Counted from the first letter of the stretch, positions 33,724 to 42,580 are shown. The stretch: 64,000 nt of DNA from Actinospica acidithermotolerans (GCF_018139625.1 NZ_JAGSOH010000026.1:1-64000); one strand, 5' to 3'. The notes: generated from the sequence alone by a model not told the origin. Made by a program: numbers and translations.

Positions 33724-35799
33724 TCAGTAGGTTTCCGCGAGCCGGGTGACCTCGCGGCGGAACTGGACATCGTCGTTGGGGGCGAGTTCGGTGTCGAATT
33801 CCTCGGCGTAGCGGCGGCCGGACCAGACGGCGGCGGCGATGGTGCTCGGCGCGTAGGCGTCGCCGATGGCTCGCAGGGTCTTGATCTGCCCGAGTTCGAG
33901 CGCGCCGGTCAGGTCTTGGAACAGGGACTCCTCGGGCAGCCGTGCTGTCACCAGGACCACGCTGTCCGCCGCGAGCGAGTCCGCTGCTCCGTTGTATGCG
34001 TTGGCGGTCTCCACACTGTCCGCGCGGACCGCGTTCACCGTCGTGTTCAGGTGCAGGTGGACGCCGTTGTTCAGCAGCCGCCTGGCGATCTTGGCGACCT
34101 CCATCGTGTTGTACGTCCACGCCGAGGCGCGCGCTTCCGGGGTGACGAGGTGGACCTCGTGGCCCTCCTTCGCGAGCAGTTCGGCCAGCACGCCGCCCAT
34201 GTAGTAGTGGTCGTCGTCGAACAGCACGACGCGGTTGCCGCGCGGCCTGCGGCCGGCGATCAGGTCGTCCGGCGTGAGGACGTCGGCGGCCGGGTCGACC
34301 GGGATCGGGTGGGTGTGCCAGCGGGCCACGCCATCGCGCCGCCAGGTCGCCCCCGTGGCCACGGCCACGTGCTCGAAGCCGAACTCGAGGATGTCCTCGC
34401 GGTTCATCGGGCTCTCCCGGTAGACCTCGACGTTCTTCATGTCGCCGATGGCCTGCGCGCGGTAGTCCAGCACGCGAATCCACGCCGAGAGCCCCGGCAG
34501 GCGCGCCTCCTTCGCGACGCGTCCGCCGAGCTCGCGGCCCGCCTCGGCCAGCACGACGTCGTACCCGCGCACACCCAGCGCCCGCGCCGCCTCCAGTCCG
34601 GCCGGTCCCGAGCCGACGACCAGGATGCGGGAGTCGGAGCCGCGGACCTTGATGCGCTCGGGGTGCCAGCCGCGGCGGAACTCCTCGCCCATGCTCGGGT
34701 TCTGGGTGCAGCGGATCGGCGACATGGTGAAGTCGCCGGACACGCAGATGTTGCAGCCGATGCACTCGCGGATCGTCTCGAGGCGCCCCTCGCGGATCTT
34801 GTTCGGCAGGAACGGGTCGGCGATCGAGGGGCGGGCCGCTCCGATGAAGTCCAGGATCCCGGCCTTGACCTGGTGCACCATGAAGTCGGGCGAGGTGAAC
34901 CGGCCGACGCCCACGACCGGCTTGCTGGTCAGGGCCTTGAGGCCGGCGACGTACTGCTCGGACTCGCCCTCCGGTCCGAAGCGGGAGGTGTTCGAGTCGT
35001 CCTCCCAGCTGCCGACGACCAGGTCCCACAGGTCGGGGATCTCGCCGAGCTCGCCGATGACCTCCTCGATGTCCGCACGTGTGATCCCGGCGTCGCCGAT
35101 CATCTCGTCGACGGTGATCCGGCAGGCTACGCCGGCGCGTCCGTCGACCTCTTCCATGGTCTCCTCGAGGACTTCGCGCAGCAGCCGCATGCGGTTGCGG
35201 ATCGAGCCGCCGTACTCGTCGGTGCGCAGGTTGTACCGCGGGGAGAGGAAGTGGTGGAAGCCGCCGAACGCGTGGCCGGAGTAGATGTCGATGACGTCGT
35301 ATCCGGCCTGCAGCGACCGGCGTACGGCGTTGCGGTGCCAGCGGCGCAGGTCGGCGATGTCGGCCTTCGTCATCGCGCGGGCCTGCACCGGGTCGGCGGT
35401 GTACGTCGCCACCGGAAGCGGGCTCGGCGAGAGCGGGGTCTCCCGGCTGTAGAGGTTAGGCGCGTTCAGGCCGCTGTGCACGAGCTCGATGCCGGCCAGC
35501 GCGCCGCCCTCGTGGATGGCGTCGGCGATCCGGGCCAGCGCGGGCACATCCTGGTCCTCCCAGATGCGGCCCTCGATGAACGGCGCGATGTCGGAGGTCG
35601 CGTGGATCTCGACCTGCTCGGTGAACACGACCGCCCAGCCGCCCTCGGCCTTCACCCGCCGCATGGCCGCCTGCGCGCTCGGGTCGCGGTAGCCCATGCC
35701 GTTGCAGTGCGGAACCTGGATGAACCGGTTCTTCGCCGTGACCGGGCCGATCCGGACCGGTTCGAACAGGATGTCGTAAGGCGACGGCTGCGTGCTCAC
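33724..35799 (-). CDS. trimethylamine/dimethylamine dehydrogenase-like iron-sulfur flavoprotein
   Basis: This 691-residue protein aligns along its whole length with the trimethylamine dehydrogenase family: FMN TIM barrel, 4Fe-4S cluster, then ADP-binding domains. VPHC32NGMG keeps the Cys that forms 6-S-cysteinyl-FMN. The cluster motif is C346-x2-C349-x2-C352-x11-C364. The TMADH substrate Tyr60 is Gln62 (in TEQVE), as in dimethylamine dehydrogenases, but the TMADH Ser74 and Trp105 positions look like Glu and Val, so the substrate may be a larger N-methyl amine. GTG start with GGGAGG 6 nt upstream. Electron acceptor: the EtfAB encoded next. Confidence 0.88.
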   Translation of the reverse strand: MSTQPSPYDILFEPVRIGPVTAKNRFIQVPHCNGMGYRDPSAQAAMRRVKAEGGWAVVFTEQVEIHATSDIAPFIEGRIWEDQDVPALARIADAIHEGGALAGIELVHSGLNAPNLYSRETPLSPSPLPVATYTADPVQARAMTKADIADLRRWHRNAVRRSLQAGYDVIDIYSGHAFGGFHHFLSPRYNLRTDEYGGSIRNRMRLLREVLEETMEEVDGRAGVACRITVDEMIGDAGITRADIEEVIGELGEIPDLWDLVVGSWEDDSNTSRFGPEGESEQYVAGLKALTSKPVVGVGRFTSPDFMVHQVKAGILDFIGAARPSIADPFLPNKIREGRLETIRECIGCNICVSGDFTMSPIRCTQNPSMGEEFRRGWHPERIKVRGSDSRILVVGSGPAGLEAARALGVRGYDVVLAEAGRELGGRVAKEARLPGLSAWIRVLDYRAQAIGDMKNVEVYRESPMNREDILEFGFEHVAVATGATWRRDGVARWHTHPIPVDPAADVLTPDDLIAGRRPRGNRVVLFDDDHYYMGGVLAELLAKEGHEVHLVTPEARASAWTYNTMEVAKIARRLLNNGVHLHLNTTVNAVRADSVETANAYNGAADSLAADSVVLVTARLPEESLFQDLTGALELGQIKTLRAIGDAYAPSTIAAAVWSGRRYAEEFDTELAPNDDVQFRREVTRLAETY

Positions 35800-35860
35800 C
35801 AGGCACCTCCCATGAATGGTTCTTCGGCTGCGCGACTGTTGACGGCGCGCCGTTCACCTA

Positions 35861-35928
35861 GCATCACCATGGCTTCGGCCTCGTGTCCAAGTCATGTATC
35901 CGGGCGATCGCATCGACTAAACCGATCC
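35861..35928 (-). promoter_or_regulatory. operator and promoter of the dehydrogenase-etfBA unit
   Basis: Read on the minus strand, an operator GGATCGGTTTAGTCGATGC (35928-35910) is followed after 19 nt by a -35 box TTGGAC (35890-35885), and after 18 nt by a GATGCT -10 (35866-35861). The same operator/-35 geometry recurs before the cupin, APC permease and flavin monooxygenase genes. The weak -10 suggests that the promoter depends on an activator. Confidence 0.7.
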
Positions 35929-35936
35929 AAGGGTCT

Positions 35937-36004
35937 GCATCGATTGAATCGATGCTTGAGGCCAGAATCATCGGCTCGACAGTCCTCAGCCGCATATTTA
36001 CGCT
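35937..36004 (+). promoter_or_regulatory. perfect palindromic operator and promoter of the DUF1028-M20-aspA unit
   Basis: GCATCGATTGAATCGATGC (35937-35955) has perfect 9-bp arms around one base and a T-N11-A core. After 20 nt comes the -35 TCGACA (35976-35981), 17-nt spacing and the -10 TACGCT (35999-36004). The operator centre is about -65 from the expected start, the classical LysR recognition position. Confidence 0.75.
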
Positions 36005-36044
36005 TTCTGGACATGACTGAATCTCTCGTACAGGGCGGTGTGCT

Positions 36045-36710
36045 GTGACGTTCTCCGTCTTGGCCACCGACGGGCAGGCGGTAGGCATGGCCGTCACCTC
36101 GTCCAGCCCGGCGGTTGCCGCGCGCTGCATCCATCTTCGATCCGGAGTGGGCGGGGCGGCCTCCCAGAACGTCACCGATCCGCGTCTCGGCACGAAGCTG
36201 CTGGACGCGATGGAATACGGCATGGGTGCGCGCGGCGCGCTGGCGAACGTCGTCCGCGATCGCGAGCTAATCGAGTACCGGCAGCTCACCGTGCTGGAGC
36301 TGGGCGGCGAGGCGGCGGCGTATTCGGGCGCCGAGACGCTGGGCGTGCACCATGACCGCGTCGGCGCGGGTGTCGTCGCCGCCGGCAACATGCTCGCCGG
36401 GACCGAGGTGATCGACGCGGTCATCGAGGGCTTCGAGGCATCCTCCGGTGAGCTGGAGTCACGCCTGCTCGCCGCACTGGAGGCAGGTCTGGCGGCGGGC
36501 GGTGAGGCCGGACCGGTGCACTCGGCGGGCCTCGCGGTCGTCCGCGTAGTGCCGTGGCGCGAGACCGACCTGCGGGTGGACTGGAGCGAGACGCCCGTCG
36601 AGGACCTTCGTCGCCTTCTCGACCTCTGGCTTCCGCAACGCGACGATTACGTCACGCGCGGCCTCGACCCGCGCAGCGCTCCGTCGTACGGCGTTCCCGG
36701 AGATGAGTGA
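36045..36710 (+). CDS. DUF1028 family protein (Ntn-hydrolase-like)
   Basis: This 221-residue member of DUF1028 begins TFSVLATDGQAVGMAVTSSSPAVAARCIHLRSGVGGAASQNVTDPRLG, the conserved N-terminal sheet of the family. DUF1028 proteins have an Ntn-hydrolase-like fold and often sit next to peptidases or RidA, but their reaction is uncertain. GTG 36045 is the natural start. It overlaps the following M20 gene by 8 nt and is the first gene behind the perfect ATCGAT palindrome, so it belongs to the LysR-linked regulon. Confidence 0.9.
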   Translation: MTFSVLATDGQAVGMAVTSSSPAVAARCIHLRSGVGGAASQNVTDPRLGTKLLDAMEYGMGARGALANVVRDRELIEYRQLTVLELGGEAAAYSGAETLGVHHDRVGAGVVAAGNMLAGTEVIDAVIEGFEASSGELESRLLAALEAGLAAGGEAGPVHSAGLAVVRVVPWRETDLRVDWSETPVEDLRRLLDLWLPQRDDYVTRGLDPRSAPSYGVPGDE

Positions 36711-37851
36711 CGACATGCGCGACAAGCAGAACGCGCAGCGCACGGTCACGGCGGATGCCGAGCGACTGATCCAGCTCTCCGAACAGCTTCACGCGCATCC
36801 GGAAACGGCGTGGGAGGAGCACAAGTCCTCGCGCTGGGTCGCCGAAGCCCTGGACGAGGCCGGGTTCACGGTCACGCCCGCGTATCTCGGCCTGGAGACC
36901 GCGTTCCACGCCAGCTACGGCAGCGGCCCGTTCCGGCTCGGGCTCTGCGCCGAGTACGACGCGCTGCCCGGCCTCGGACACGCCTGCGGGCACAACCTGA
37001 TCTCGGCGATCACCGTGGGCGCCGCCCGCGCGCTCGCGCCCCTCGCGGACGCGGCGGGCCTGACGATCGAGGTCTACGGCACGCCGGCCGAGGAGGGCGG
37101 CGGCGGCAAGATAGAGCTGCTGGAGCGCGGAGCGTTCGCAGGCCTCGACCTCGCGATGATGGCGCATCCGGCTCCGGTGGACGTCGCAGAGGCCGAGCCG
37201 TTCGCCGTCTCGCACTCGCACGTCTCCTACCAGGGCAAGGCCGCGCACGCCGCCGCGTACCCCGAGCAGGGTGTGAACGCGTCCGACGCGTTCACGATCG
37301 CGCAGGTCGCCGTCGGGCTGCTGCGCCAGCAACTGCCGTCGTCGGTCCGCGTGCACGGTGTGATGACCAACGGTGGAGAGGCTCCGAACGCGATCCCGGC
37401 GCGGACCGAGGGCCGCTGGTACGTGCGCGCCGGCTCGCTCGCGCAGCTCGCCGAGACCGAGGAGAAGGTCTGGCGCTGCTTCGAGGCCGGCGCACTGGCC
37501 ACCGGCTGCCAGCTGGAGATCGTGCCGGAGTCCAAACCGTACGCCGAATTCCGCACCGACCAGGCCGCGCTGCGCGCCTACATCGGCAACGCATCGCGGC
37601 TCGGCCGGCTCTTCGACACCGGGTCTCCGGCGCGCCGGATGAACCGCGCGTCGACCGACATGGGCAACGTCTCCCAGGTCGTCCCCGCCATCCACCCCTA
37701 CATCGGCATCGGCTCGCTGCCCGCCCTCAATCACCAGCCCGAGTTCGCAGCGCACTGCGTCGGCGGCGACGCGGAGAAGGCTCTGCTCGACGCTGCCGTG
37801 GCTCTCGCGTGGACCGCACTCGACGTCGCCGAGGAGAGTGGTGCGCGATGA
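36703..37851 (+). CDS. M20-family amidohydrolase (AbgA/AbgB-like)
   Basis: This 382-residue zinc-dependent amidohydrolase of the M20 peptidase clan has LSEQLHAHPETAWEEHKSSRWVAEAL at the N-terminus, a metal motif GLGHACGHNLISA, EVYGTPAEEGGGGK (catalytic Glu and metal Glu) and MMAHP. It probably hydrolyses an N-acyl or dipeptide-like bond. No signal peptide is present. It is translationally coupled to DUF1028 upstream (8-nt overlap) and aspartase downstream (ATGA), suggesting that an amide-linked aspartate derivative is cleaved before deamination (inference). Confidence 0.9.
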   Translation: MSDDMRDKQNAQRTVTADAERLIQLSEQLHAHPETAWEEHKSSRWVAEALDEAGFTVTPAYLGLETAFHASYGSGPFRLGLCAEYDALPGLGHACGHNLISAITVGAARALAPLADAAGLTIEVYGTPAEEGGGGKIELLERGAFAGLDLAMMAHPAPVDVAEAEPFAVSHSHVSYQGKAAHAAAYPEQGVNASDAFTIAQVAVGLLRQQLPSSVRVHGVMTNGGEAPNAIPARTEGRWYVRAGSLAQLAETEEKVWRCFEAGALATGCQLEIVPESKPYAEFRTDQAALRAYIGNASRLGRLFDTGSPARRMNRASTDMGNVSQVVPAIHPYIGIGSLPALNHQPEFAAHCVGGDAEKALLDAAVALAWTALDVAEESGAR

Positions 37852-39317
37852 ACGTCGCCGCAGTCCGGATCGAGCGCGATTCCCTGGGCCCGCACGAGGT
37901 CCCCGAGTCGGCGTACTGGGGCGTGCACACCGCCCGCGCGCTGACGAACTTCCCGATCAGCGGCACGACGGTCGGCAGCCACCGCGAGCTCGTCGCCGCG
38001 CTCGGCGCGGTCAAGCTCGCGGCCGCGCGCGCCAACCACGACCTCGGGCTGCTCGACGATCGTCAGTACGCTGCCATCAGGCAGGCCGCGGACGAGGTGC
38101 GTGCGGGCAAGCTGGACGCGCAGTTCGTCGTCGACGTCATCCAGGGTGGCGCCGGCACCTCCACGAACATGAACGCCAACGAGGTCATCGCCAACCGCGC
38201 ACTGGAGATCCTCGGCCTGCCGCGCGGCGCGTACGACGTCATCGACCCGCTCGACCACGTCAACCGCTGCCAGTCGACCAACGACGTCTACCCGACCGCC
38301 GTCCGTCTCGCGCTGCTCACCGCGATCGACCGCCTGGCCCGCTCGACGGCCGCGCTCGCCGACGCGTTCGCCGCGAAGGCCGCGGAGTTCCGCACCGTCC
38401 CCAAGATCGGGCGGACGCAGCTGCAGGACGCCGTGCCGATGACGGTCGGCCAGGAGCTCGGCGCGTTCGCCGTGACCCTGCGCGAGGAACTCGCCCGGCT
38501 GGCCGACTCCGGCTCGCTGCTGCGCGAGGTCAACCTCGGCGCCACCGCGATCGGCACCGGCATCACCGCCCACCCCGACTACCGGCAGCGGGCCCTGGCA
38601 TACCTCGCCGAGATCACCGGCCGGCCCGTCGTCGGCGCGGGCGACCTCGTCGAGGCGACGATGGACACCGGCGCGTTCGTCCAGGTGTCGAGCGTGCTCA
38701 AGCGAGTCGTCGTCAAGGCCTCGAAGGTGTGCAACGACCTGCGCCTGCTCGGCTCGGGCCCGCAGGCAGGCCTCGCCGAGCTGCTGCTCCCGGCGCGCCA
38801 GGCCGGATCGAGCATCATGCCCGGCAAGGTCAACCCCGTGATCCCCGAGATGGTCAACCAGGTCGCCTTCTGGGTCATCGGCACCGACCTGACGGTCACC
38901 ATGGCCGCCGAGGGCGGACAGCTCCAGCTCAACGCATTCGAGCCGGTCATCTGCCACGGCCTGCTTCAGGGCTTCAACTGGACCGCCGCCGCCTTCGACT
39001 CGCTGCGCGAGCTGTGCGTCGACGGCATCCGCGTCGACGAGCCGAGGCTCACCGCGGCAGCGGCCCGCAACGTCGGCCTCGTCACCGCGCTGACTCCGCA
39101 GCTCGGCTACGCCCGCGCCGCCGAGATCGCCAAGGCCGTCCTCAGCGGCGCCGGCGACGTCCGCGCCCTGGCCCTGGCCACCGGAACCCTCGACGCCGAA
39201 GCCCTCGACGCGCTGCTGCGTCCGGAGACGCTCGCCAACCTCGCGCCGCTTCAGGTACCCGTTCCGGTCCCGCTTCCGGTTCCGGTCGGGAGCGAAGAGA
39301 GCATCGACGGCGCGTGA
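37848..39317 (+). CDS. aspA: aspartate ammonia-lyase (aspartase)
   Basis: This 489-residue member of the aspartase/fumarase superfamily has the signature GSSIMPGKVNPVIPEMVNQ, plus VIQGGAGTSTNMNANEVIANRALE and the CQSTNDVYPTA substrate segment characteristic of aspartases (EspSTND-type region). It converts L-aspartate to fumarate and ammonium. It ends with an unusual Pro/Val tail (VPVPVPLPVPVG). Start ATG 37848 overlaps the M20 stop. Its role here is probably to channel carbon from the substrate into the TCA cycle; a related lyase acting on an N-substituted aspartate cannot be excluded. Confidence 0.88.
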   Translation: MNVAAVRIERDSLGPHEVPESAYWGVHTARALTNFPISGTTVGSHRELVAALGAVKLAAARANHDLGLLDDRQYAAIRQAADEVRAGKLDAQFVVDVIQGGAGTSTNMNANEVIANRALEILGLPRGAYDVIDPLDHVNRCQSTNDVYPTAVRLALLTAIDRLARSTAALADAFAAKAAEFRTVPKIGRTQLQDAVPMTVGQELGAFAVTLREELARLADSGSLLREVNLGATAIGTGITAHPDYRQRALAYLAEITGRPVVGAGDLVEATMDTGAFVQVSSVLKRVVVKASKVCNDLRLLGSGPQAGLAELLLPARQAGSSIMPGKVNPVIPEMVNQVAFWVIGTDLTVTMAAEGGQLQLNAFEPVICHGLLQGFNWTAAAFDSLRELCVDGIRVDEPRLTAAAARNVGLVTALTPQLGYARAAEIAKAVLSGAGDVRALALATGTLDAEALDALLRPETLANLAPLQVPVPVPLPVPVGSEESIDGA

Positions 39318-39329
39318 GGCCGGCCGGCG

Positions 39330-40811
39330 TCAGCCGCGAAGTCTGCGGGTTCTGACACCGACTACGGCCAGCAGGACCACGACGGTGCCGAGGGTGAACG
39401 TCTCGAAAGTGCCCTGCGACAGGCCCCAGGAGTCGGTGAAGCTGTAGGACTGGCCGAGCAGGCTGTTGAGCGTGCCGGGGAACAGGGCGACCCAGGAACC
39501 GACCACGATCCACGCGTAGACGACGCACATGCAGACCCGGAAGCCGATGCTGCCCCCCGGGACGCGGTAGGGGCGCACGATCTCGGGCTGCTTCTTGCGG
39601 AGCGTGCCGAGCGCCGGGACGATCACCAGGTAGGACAGCAGCAGTGTGGTCACGGCGACGGTCAGCACGACGGTGAAGTCGGCCGCCGCGCTGCCGTTCA
39701 CGAACACCGTGGCCGCGACGGTGAAGACGGTCGCGGTGATGCCGGAGACCATGTTCATCCGCACCGGCGTGCCGAGCTTGGGATGGAAGGCGCCGAGGGA
39801 GCGGCCGAAGAAGCCGCCGTCGGCCGCGGCCATCGCCTGCATCCGGTCGCTGACGATCATCCACGCGCTGCCCTGAGTCAGCAGCACGAAGCAGAACATC
39901 ACCGCGGTCGCGGTCAGCAGCGGGCCGCCCCAGGAGCCGAACGCGCCGAACACGAGGCCGGCGGTGTCCATGAACCCGGCCACGCCGGTGACCTTGTCCG
40001 CCGGGACGACGGCCAGGATGGCGACCACTGGCAGCAGGTAGCAGCACGCCGCGACGCCCGCGGAGATCCCGATCGAGACCGGTACGTCCTTCTTCGGGTT
40101 GTTCATCTCGTCGCCGGCCGCGTTGGGCGCCTCGAAACCGGACAGGGCGAACAGCAGAACCGGCGCGAGCGCCAGGAATCCGGCGACGGTCGGCCGGTAG
40201 CCGGTGCTGTGCAGGCCGTCGAAGCCGTGCTGGAAGCCGTACACCAGCGCGGTGACGGTCACCGCGAGTACGACGAAGACCTTGGCGATAGCGCCGATGA
40301 TGGTGATCCACTTGCCGCGGCTGAGCGAGATGATCGCGGTCAGGATCGAGAGCCAGATGAACACGAGCTTGAACGCGTAGTCGCCGAACGTCCCGCTGCC
40401 CAGGTGGAACACGTGCGAGTTCCAGGCGGCAGTGGCTCCGAACACCAGCGAGCCGCCGAGCCAGACGGGGTTGGTGACCCAGTAGAACATCGTCGTCATC
40501 GCGGCGACCGTGCGGCCGTAGGCGAGCTTGACCCACACGTACGGGCCGCCCTCCTGCGGGAACGCCGCCCCGGTCTCGGCGAAGATCAGCGCGTAGGGCA
40601 CCAGGAAGAGCAGGGCCAGCACCACGGTCCACGTGATGGCCTCGCCGCCGCCGGTCGCGATCTGCCCGATCGTGTCGACGCCGATGACCGCGGCGACGCC
40701 GAGGGCCACGATGTCGAAGCGGCGCAGATTCCGGTGCAGATGGGCGATTTCGACGACCGGTGAATCGGTTCGGTCCGGTATGTCACTCGATTGCGTGGCG
40801 CTCTGCGTCAT
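39330..40811 (-). CDS. APC-family amino acid/amine permease
   Basis: This 493-residue transporter has about 12 membrane spans of the amino acid-polyamine-organocation superfamily. The consensus start is HRNLRRFDIVALGVAAVIGVDTIGQIATGGG and the second span region ETGAAFPQEGGPYVWVKLAYGR is well preserved, as is FSGFEAPNAAGDEMNNPKKDVP. ATG 40811 has AAGGA 5 nt upstream; the longer frame would enter the operator region. It most likely imports the substrate of the surrounding catabolic genes and carries the same ATCGAT-type operator upstream. Confidence 0.92.
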   Translation of the reverse strand: MTQSATQSSDIPDRTDSPVVEIAHLHRNLRRFDIVALGVAAVIGVDTIGQIATGGGEAITWTVVLALLFLVPYALIFAETGAAFPQEGGPYVWVKLAYGRTVAAMTTMFYWVTNPVWLGGSLVFGATAAWNSHVFHLGSGTFGDYAFKLVFIWLSILTAIISLSRGKWITIIGAIAKVFVVLAVTVTALVYGFQHGFDGLHSTGYRPTVAGFLALAPVLLFALSGFEAPNAAGDEMNNPKKDVPVSIGISAGVAACCYLLPVVAILAVVPADKVTGVAGFMDTAGLVFGAFGSWGGPLLTATAVMFCFVLLTQGSAWMIVSDRMQAMAAADGGFFGRSLGAFHPKLGTPVRMNMVSGITATVFTVAATVFVNGSAAADFTVVLTVAVTTLLLSYLVIVPALGTLRKKQPEIVRPYRVPGGSIGFRVCMCVVYAWIVVGSWVALFPGTLNSLLGQSYSFTDSWGLSQGTFETFTLGTVVVLLAVVGVRTRRLRG

Positions 40812-40875
40812 CGACGAGTCCTTGTCGTGTAGTCGGCCTCCGGTGGCTTCCACTATGGACAGCGGATTACCGGCT

Positions 40876-40919
40876 GTATAACAGAGAAAATGCGGCATCG
40901 GCAGCGGCGAAATCGATGC
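40876..40919 (-). promoter_or_regulatory. operator and promoter of the APC permease gene
   Basis: An operator copy at 40901-40919 (plus strand ending AAATCGATGC, left arm degenerate) is 19 nt from a -35-like TTATAC (minus strand 40881-40876). Spacing is identical to the other regulon promoters. A further half site TCATCGAT lies at 40925-40932. Confidence 0.55.
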
Positions 40920-40993
40920 AGAAGTCATCGATACCTCCATCGAATTCGCCGCGAGGGAACTCGGCTGTCCCGCACTCGCCGAGTTCGCCCCGC

Positions 40994-41031
40994 GGCGCTG
41001 GATCCCGCCTAATGGCGCTGGATCCCGCCTA
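40994..41031. repeat. 20-bp tandem duplication at the cupin stop codon
   Basis: GGCGCTGGATCCCGCCTA occurs twice with a 20-bp period; the copy at 41014 contains the cupin stop codon and last codons. It looks like a slippage duplication. A dispersed repeat copy (40978-41002, related to 14375-14398) overlaps its left end. Confidence 0.6.
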
Positions 41032-41379
41032 GTTCGGGCTGGCGGCGGCGAAGAGCTTGAGGAAAGGCTCGTGCACCCGCCAGGTGCCGGCCCAGCCGGC
41101 CTCGATGGTGAAGCTCTCGCCCGCCTTGAAGGTGTGCGACTCGCCCTCGTCGGCGGTCAGCGTCACCGAGCCGCGCAGCACGGTGCAGAACTCGTCGCTC
41201 GGGTAGGCGTCGATGTGCTCGGTGTAGGGCTGGGCCTCCCACGCGCCGATCACGAACCCGTCGCGCGCGAAGTACGTGTGCTCGCGCTCCTGCGGGTCGC
41301 CCTCGATGAGGGTTTCAGCGGTGACGTAGGCGCACGGGGTGAACTTCACGTCGGCGGAGGCGGGCTTGACGGATGGCAT
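41029..41379 (-). CDS. small cupin-domain protein (Cupin_3/EutQ-like)
   Basis: This 116-residue single-domain cupin contains YPSDEFCTVLRGSVTLTADEGESHTFKAGESFTIEAGWAGTWRVHEPFLKLF, the Cupin_3 (DUF861) pattern with the W..TW..HE end. Such proteins bind a metal or sugar/amine ligand and often accompany amine or ureide catabolism. ATG 41379 has AAGGAG 6 nt upstream. It is preceded by its own regulon promoter and by the LysR gene, and is followed 217 nt later by the permease. Confidence 0.85.
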   Translation of the reverse strand: MPSVKPASADVKFTPCAYVTAETLIEGDPQEREHTYFARDGFVIGAWEAQPYTEHIDAYPSDEFCTVLRGSVTLTADEGESHTFKAGESFTIEAGWAGTWRVHEPFLKLFAAASPN

Positions 41380-41429
41380 GGTAGCTCCTTGATTTCGTTG
41401 ACTTTCGCGGCCGATGGCGCCGGAGCTCT

Positions 41430-41498
41430 AGCTTCACCAACCGGGCGGACCGGTGTCCAAGTCATGTATCCGAGTGTTGGGATCGGCGAAATCGATGC
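41430..41498 (-). promoter_or_regulatory. operator and promoter of the cupin gene
   Basis: Read on the minus strand: operator GCATCGATTTCGCCGATCC (41498-41480), 19 nt, -35 TTGGAC (41460-41455), 19-nt spacer, -10 GAAGCT (41435-41430). The 16-nt block around the -35 is the same as at 35881-35900 before the dehydrogenase gene (GTCCAAGTCATGTATC on the plus strand). Confidence 0.7.
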
Positions 41499-41567
41499 AG
41501 CCTGGTCACGGCCGCCGTGGCTGTCAAGGGCCGCCGTGACCGCCGTAACCGTCAAGGGCCGTCGGCC

Positions 41568-42494
41568 CTACTCCTCGCGCGTCACGTGCTCCGCACCTCG
41601 GCGGCGCAGCACCTCGGCGCAGATGGCCGCGACGGCCGCCGCGCGGCGCGTGGGGCGTCCGCCGGCCGCGGTGACGAGCACGACTTCGAGCGGCGCGCCG
41701 CCTTCGAGCGGGACCGACGCGACGGGGTGCCCGTCCAACGAGGTGGCGACGGCGGGCTTGAGGTTGAGCAGCGTGTACGCGAGGCCGCGGCCCACCAGCG
41801 CGCGCAGCGTCTCGACGTTGCGGCTCTGGTAGCGGACGTTCGGCTCGACCCCGGCCGCGGCGAACATCGCGCGGAAGTAGTCGCGGCTGTGCGGCAGGTC
41901 AAGCAGCGCCAGCGGTTCCCCGGCCAGCTGGGCGAGGCTGATGCGGCGGCGGCCGGCGAGCTCGTGGTCCGCCGGGAGCAGGGCGTAGGGCGGCAGGCTG
42001 AACACGCTCTCGACGGCCAGGCGCGGATTGGGCACGAGCTGGTAGCCGAGGCCGAGCTCGAAACGCCCGGCCAGCACGCCCTCCGCCAGCGCGTCGAGGT
42101 CGACCTCCTGCGTGTTCAGCCGCAGCTCCGGGTACCGCTCGGCGCAGGTGGCCAGCAGATCCGGCAGCACGTACGGCGCGAGCACGCCGAAGCAGCCGAT
42201 CGTGAGCGAGCCGCTGAGCCGGTGCCCGAGGCTGAGGGCCTCGTGCTTGAGGTCGTCGGCCTGGGACAGCAGCCGCCGCGTGGCCACGAGCAGCTGCTCG
42301 CCGGCTGCCGTCAGCGTCACGCCGCGGGCGTGATGGCGAAGCAGCAGCTGGACGTCCAGTGCCTGCTCCAGGTCGGCCAGCGCGGCCGACATCGCGGACT
42401 GCGAGAGGTGGACCCGCTCCGCGGCTCCGGTGACGCTCCCGGCCTCGGCCACCGCGACGAAGTACTCCAGCTGCCGCAGCGTGTACTCAGCCAT
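41568..42494 (-). CDS. LysR-family regulator, candidate master of the amine regulon
   Basis: This 308-residue LysR regulator has HTH at about residues 3-60 (YTLRQLEYFVAVAEAGSVTGAAERVHLSQSAMSAALADLEQALDVQLLLRHHARG) and a CbnR-like effector domain. ATG 42494 has GGAG upstream. It is the only regulator inside the 31-46 kb catabolic block. The shared operators have the T-N11-A core and about -65 placement expected for LysR activators, so it is the best candidate for binding them (inference). It does not carry that operator in its own leader. Confidence 0.92.
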   Translation of the reverse strand: MAEYTLRQLEYFVAVAEAGSVTGAAERVHLSQSAMSAALADLEQALDVQLLLRHHARGVTLTAAGEQLLVATRRLLSQADDLKHEALSLGHRLSGSLTIGCFGVLAPYVLPDLLATCAERYPELRLNTQEVDLDALAEGVLAGRFELGLGYQLVPNPRLAVESVFSLPPYALLPADHELAGRRRISLAQLAGEPLALLDLPHSRDYFRAMFAAAGVEPNVRYQSRNVETLRALVGRGLAYTLLNLKPAVATSLDGHPVASVPLEGGAPLEVVLVTAAGGRPTRRAAAVAAICAEVLRRRGAEHVTREE

Positions 42495-42533
42495 ACCACT
42501 CCAAGCCCTCTTGCTCCCGCGGGATCCGTGTAA

Positions 42534-42558
42534 CGAACCTTAGCCGCCGGAAGGTTCG
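42534..42558. promoter_or_regulatory. inverted repeat between flavin monooxygenase and LysR genes
   Basis: CGAACCTT and its exact complement are separated by 9 nt, 40 nt upstream of the LysR start and 22 nt after the monooxygenase stop. It could be an operator for the LysR gene or a weak terminator for the monooxygenase; the sequence alone does not decide. Confidence 0.5.
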
Positions 42559-42580
42559 CCACACGGCTGCGTCGGACCCC

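Noticed and set aside
33154-36048. A 964-codon plus-strand frame opposite etfB and the dehydrogenase
   Set aside because: Antisense shadow; no domains, and both minus-strand genes carry clear family motifs.
37848-39317. Ergothionase or EDDS-lyase as an alternative call for the lyase
   Set aside because: The GSSIMPGKVNPVIPE and NRCQSTNDVYPTA blocks fit aspartase best. The alternatives remain only a speculation from context.
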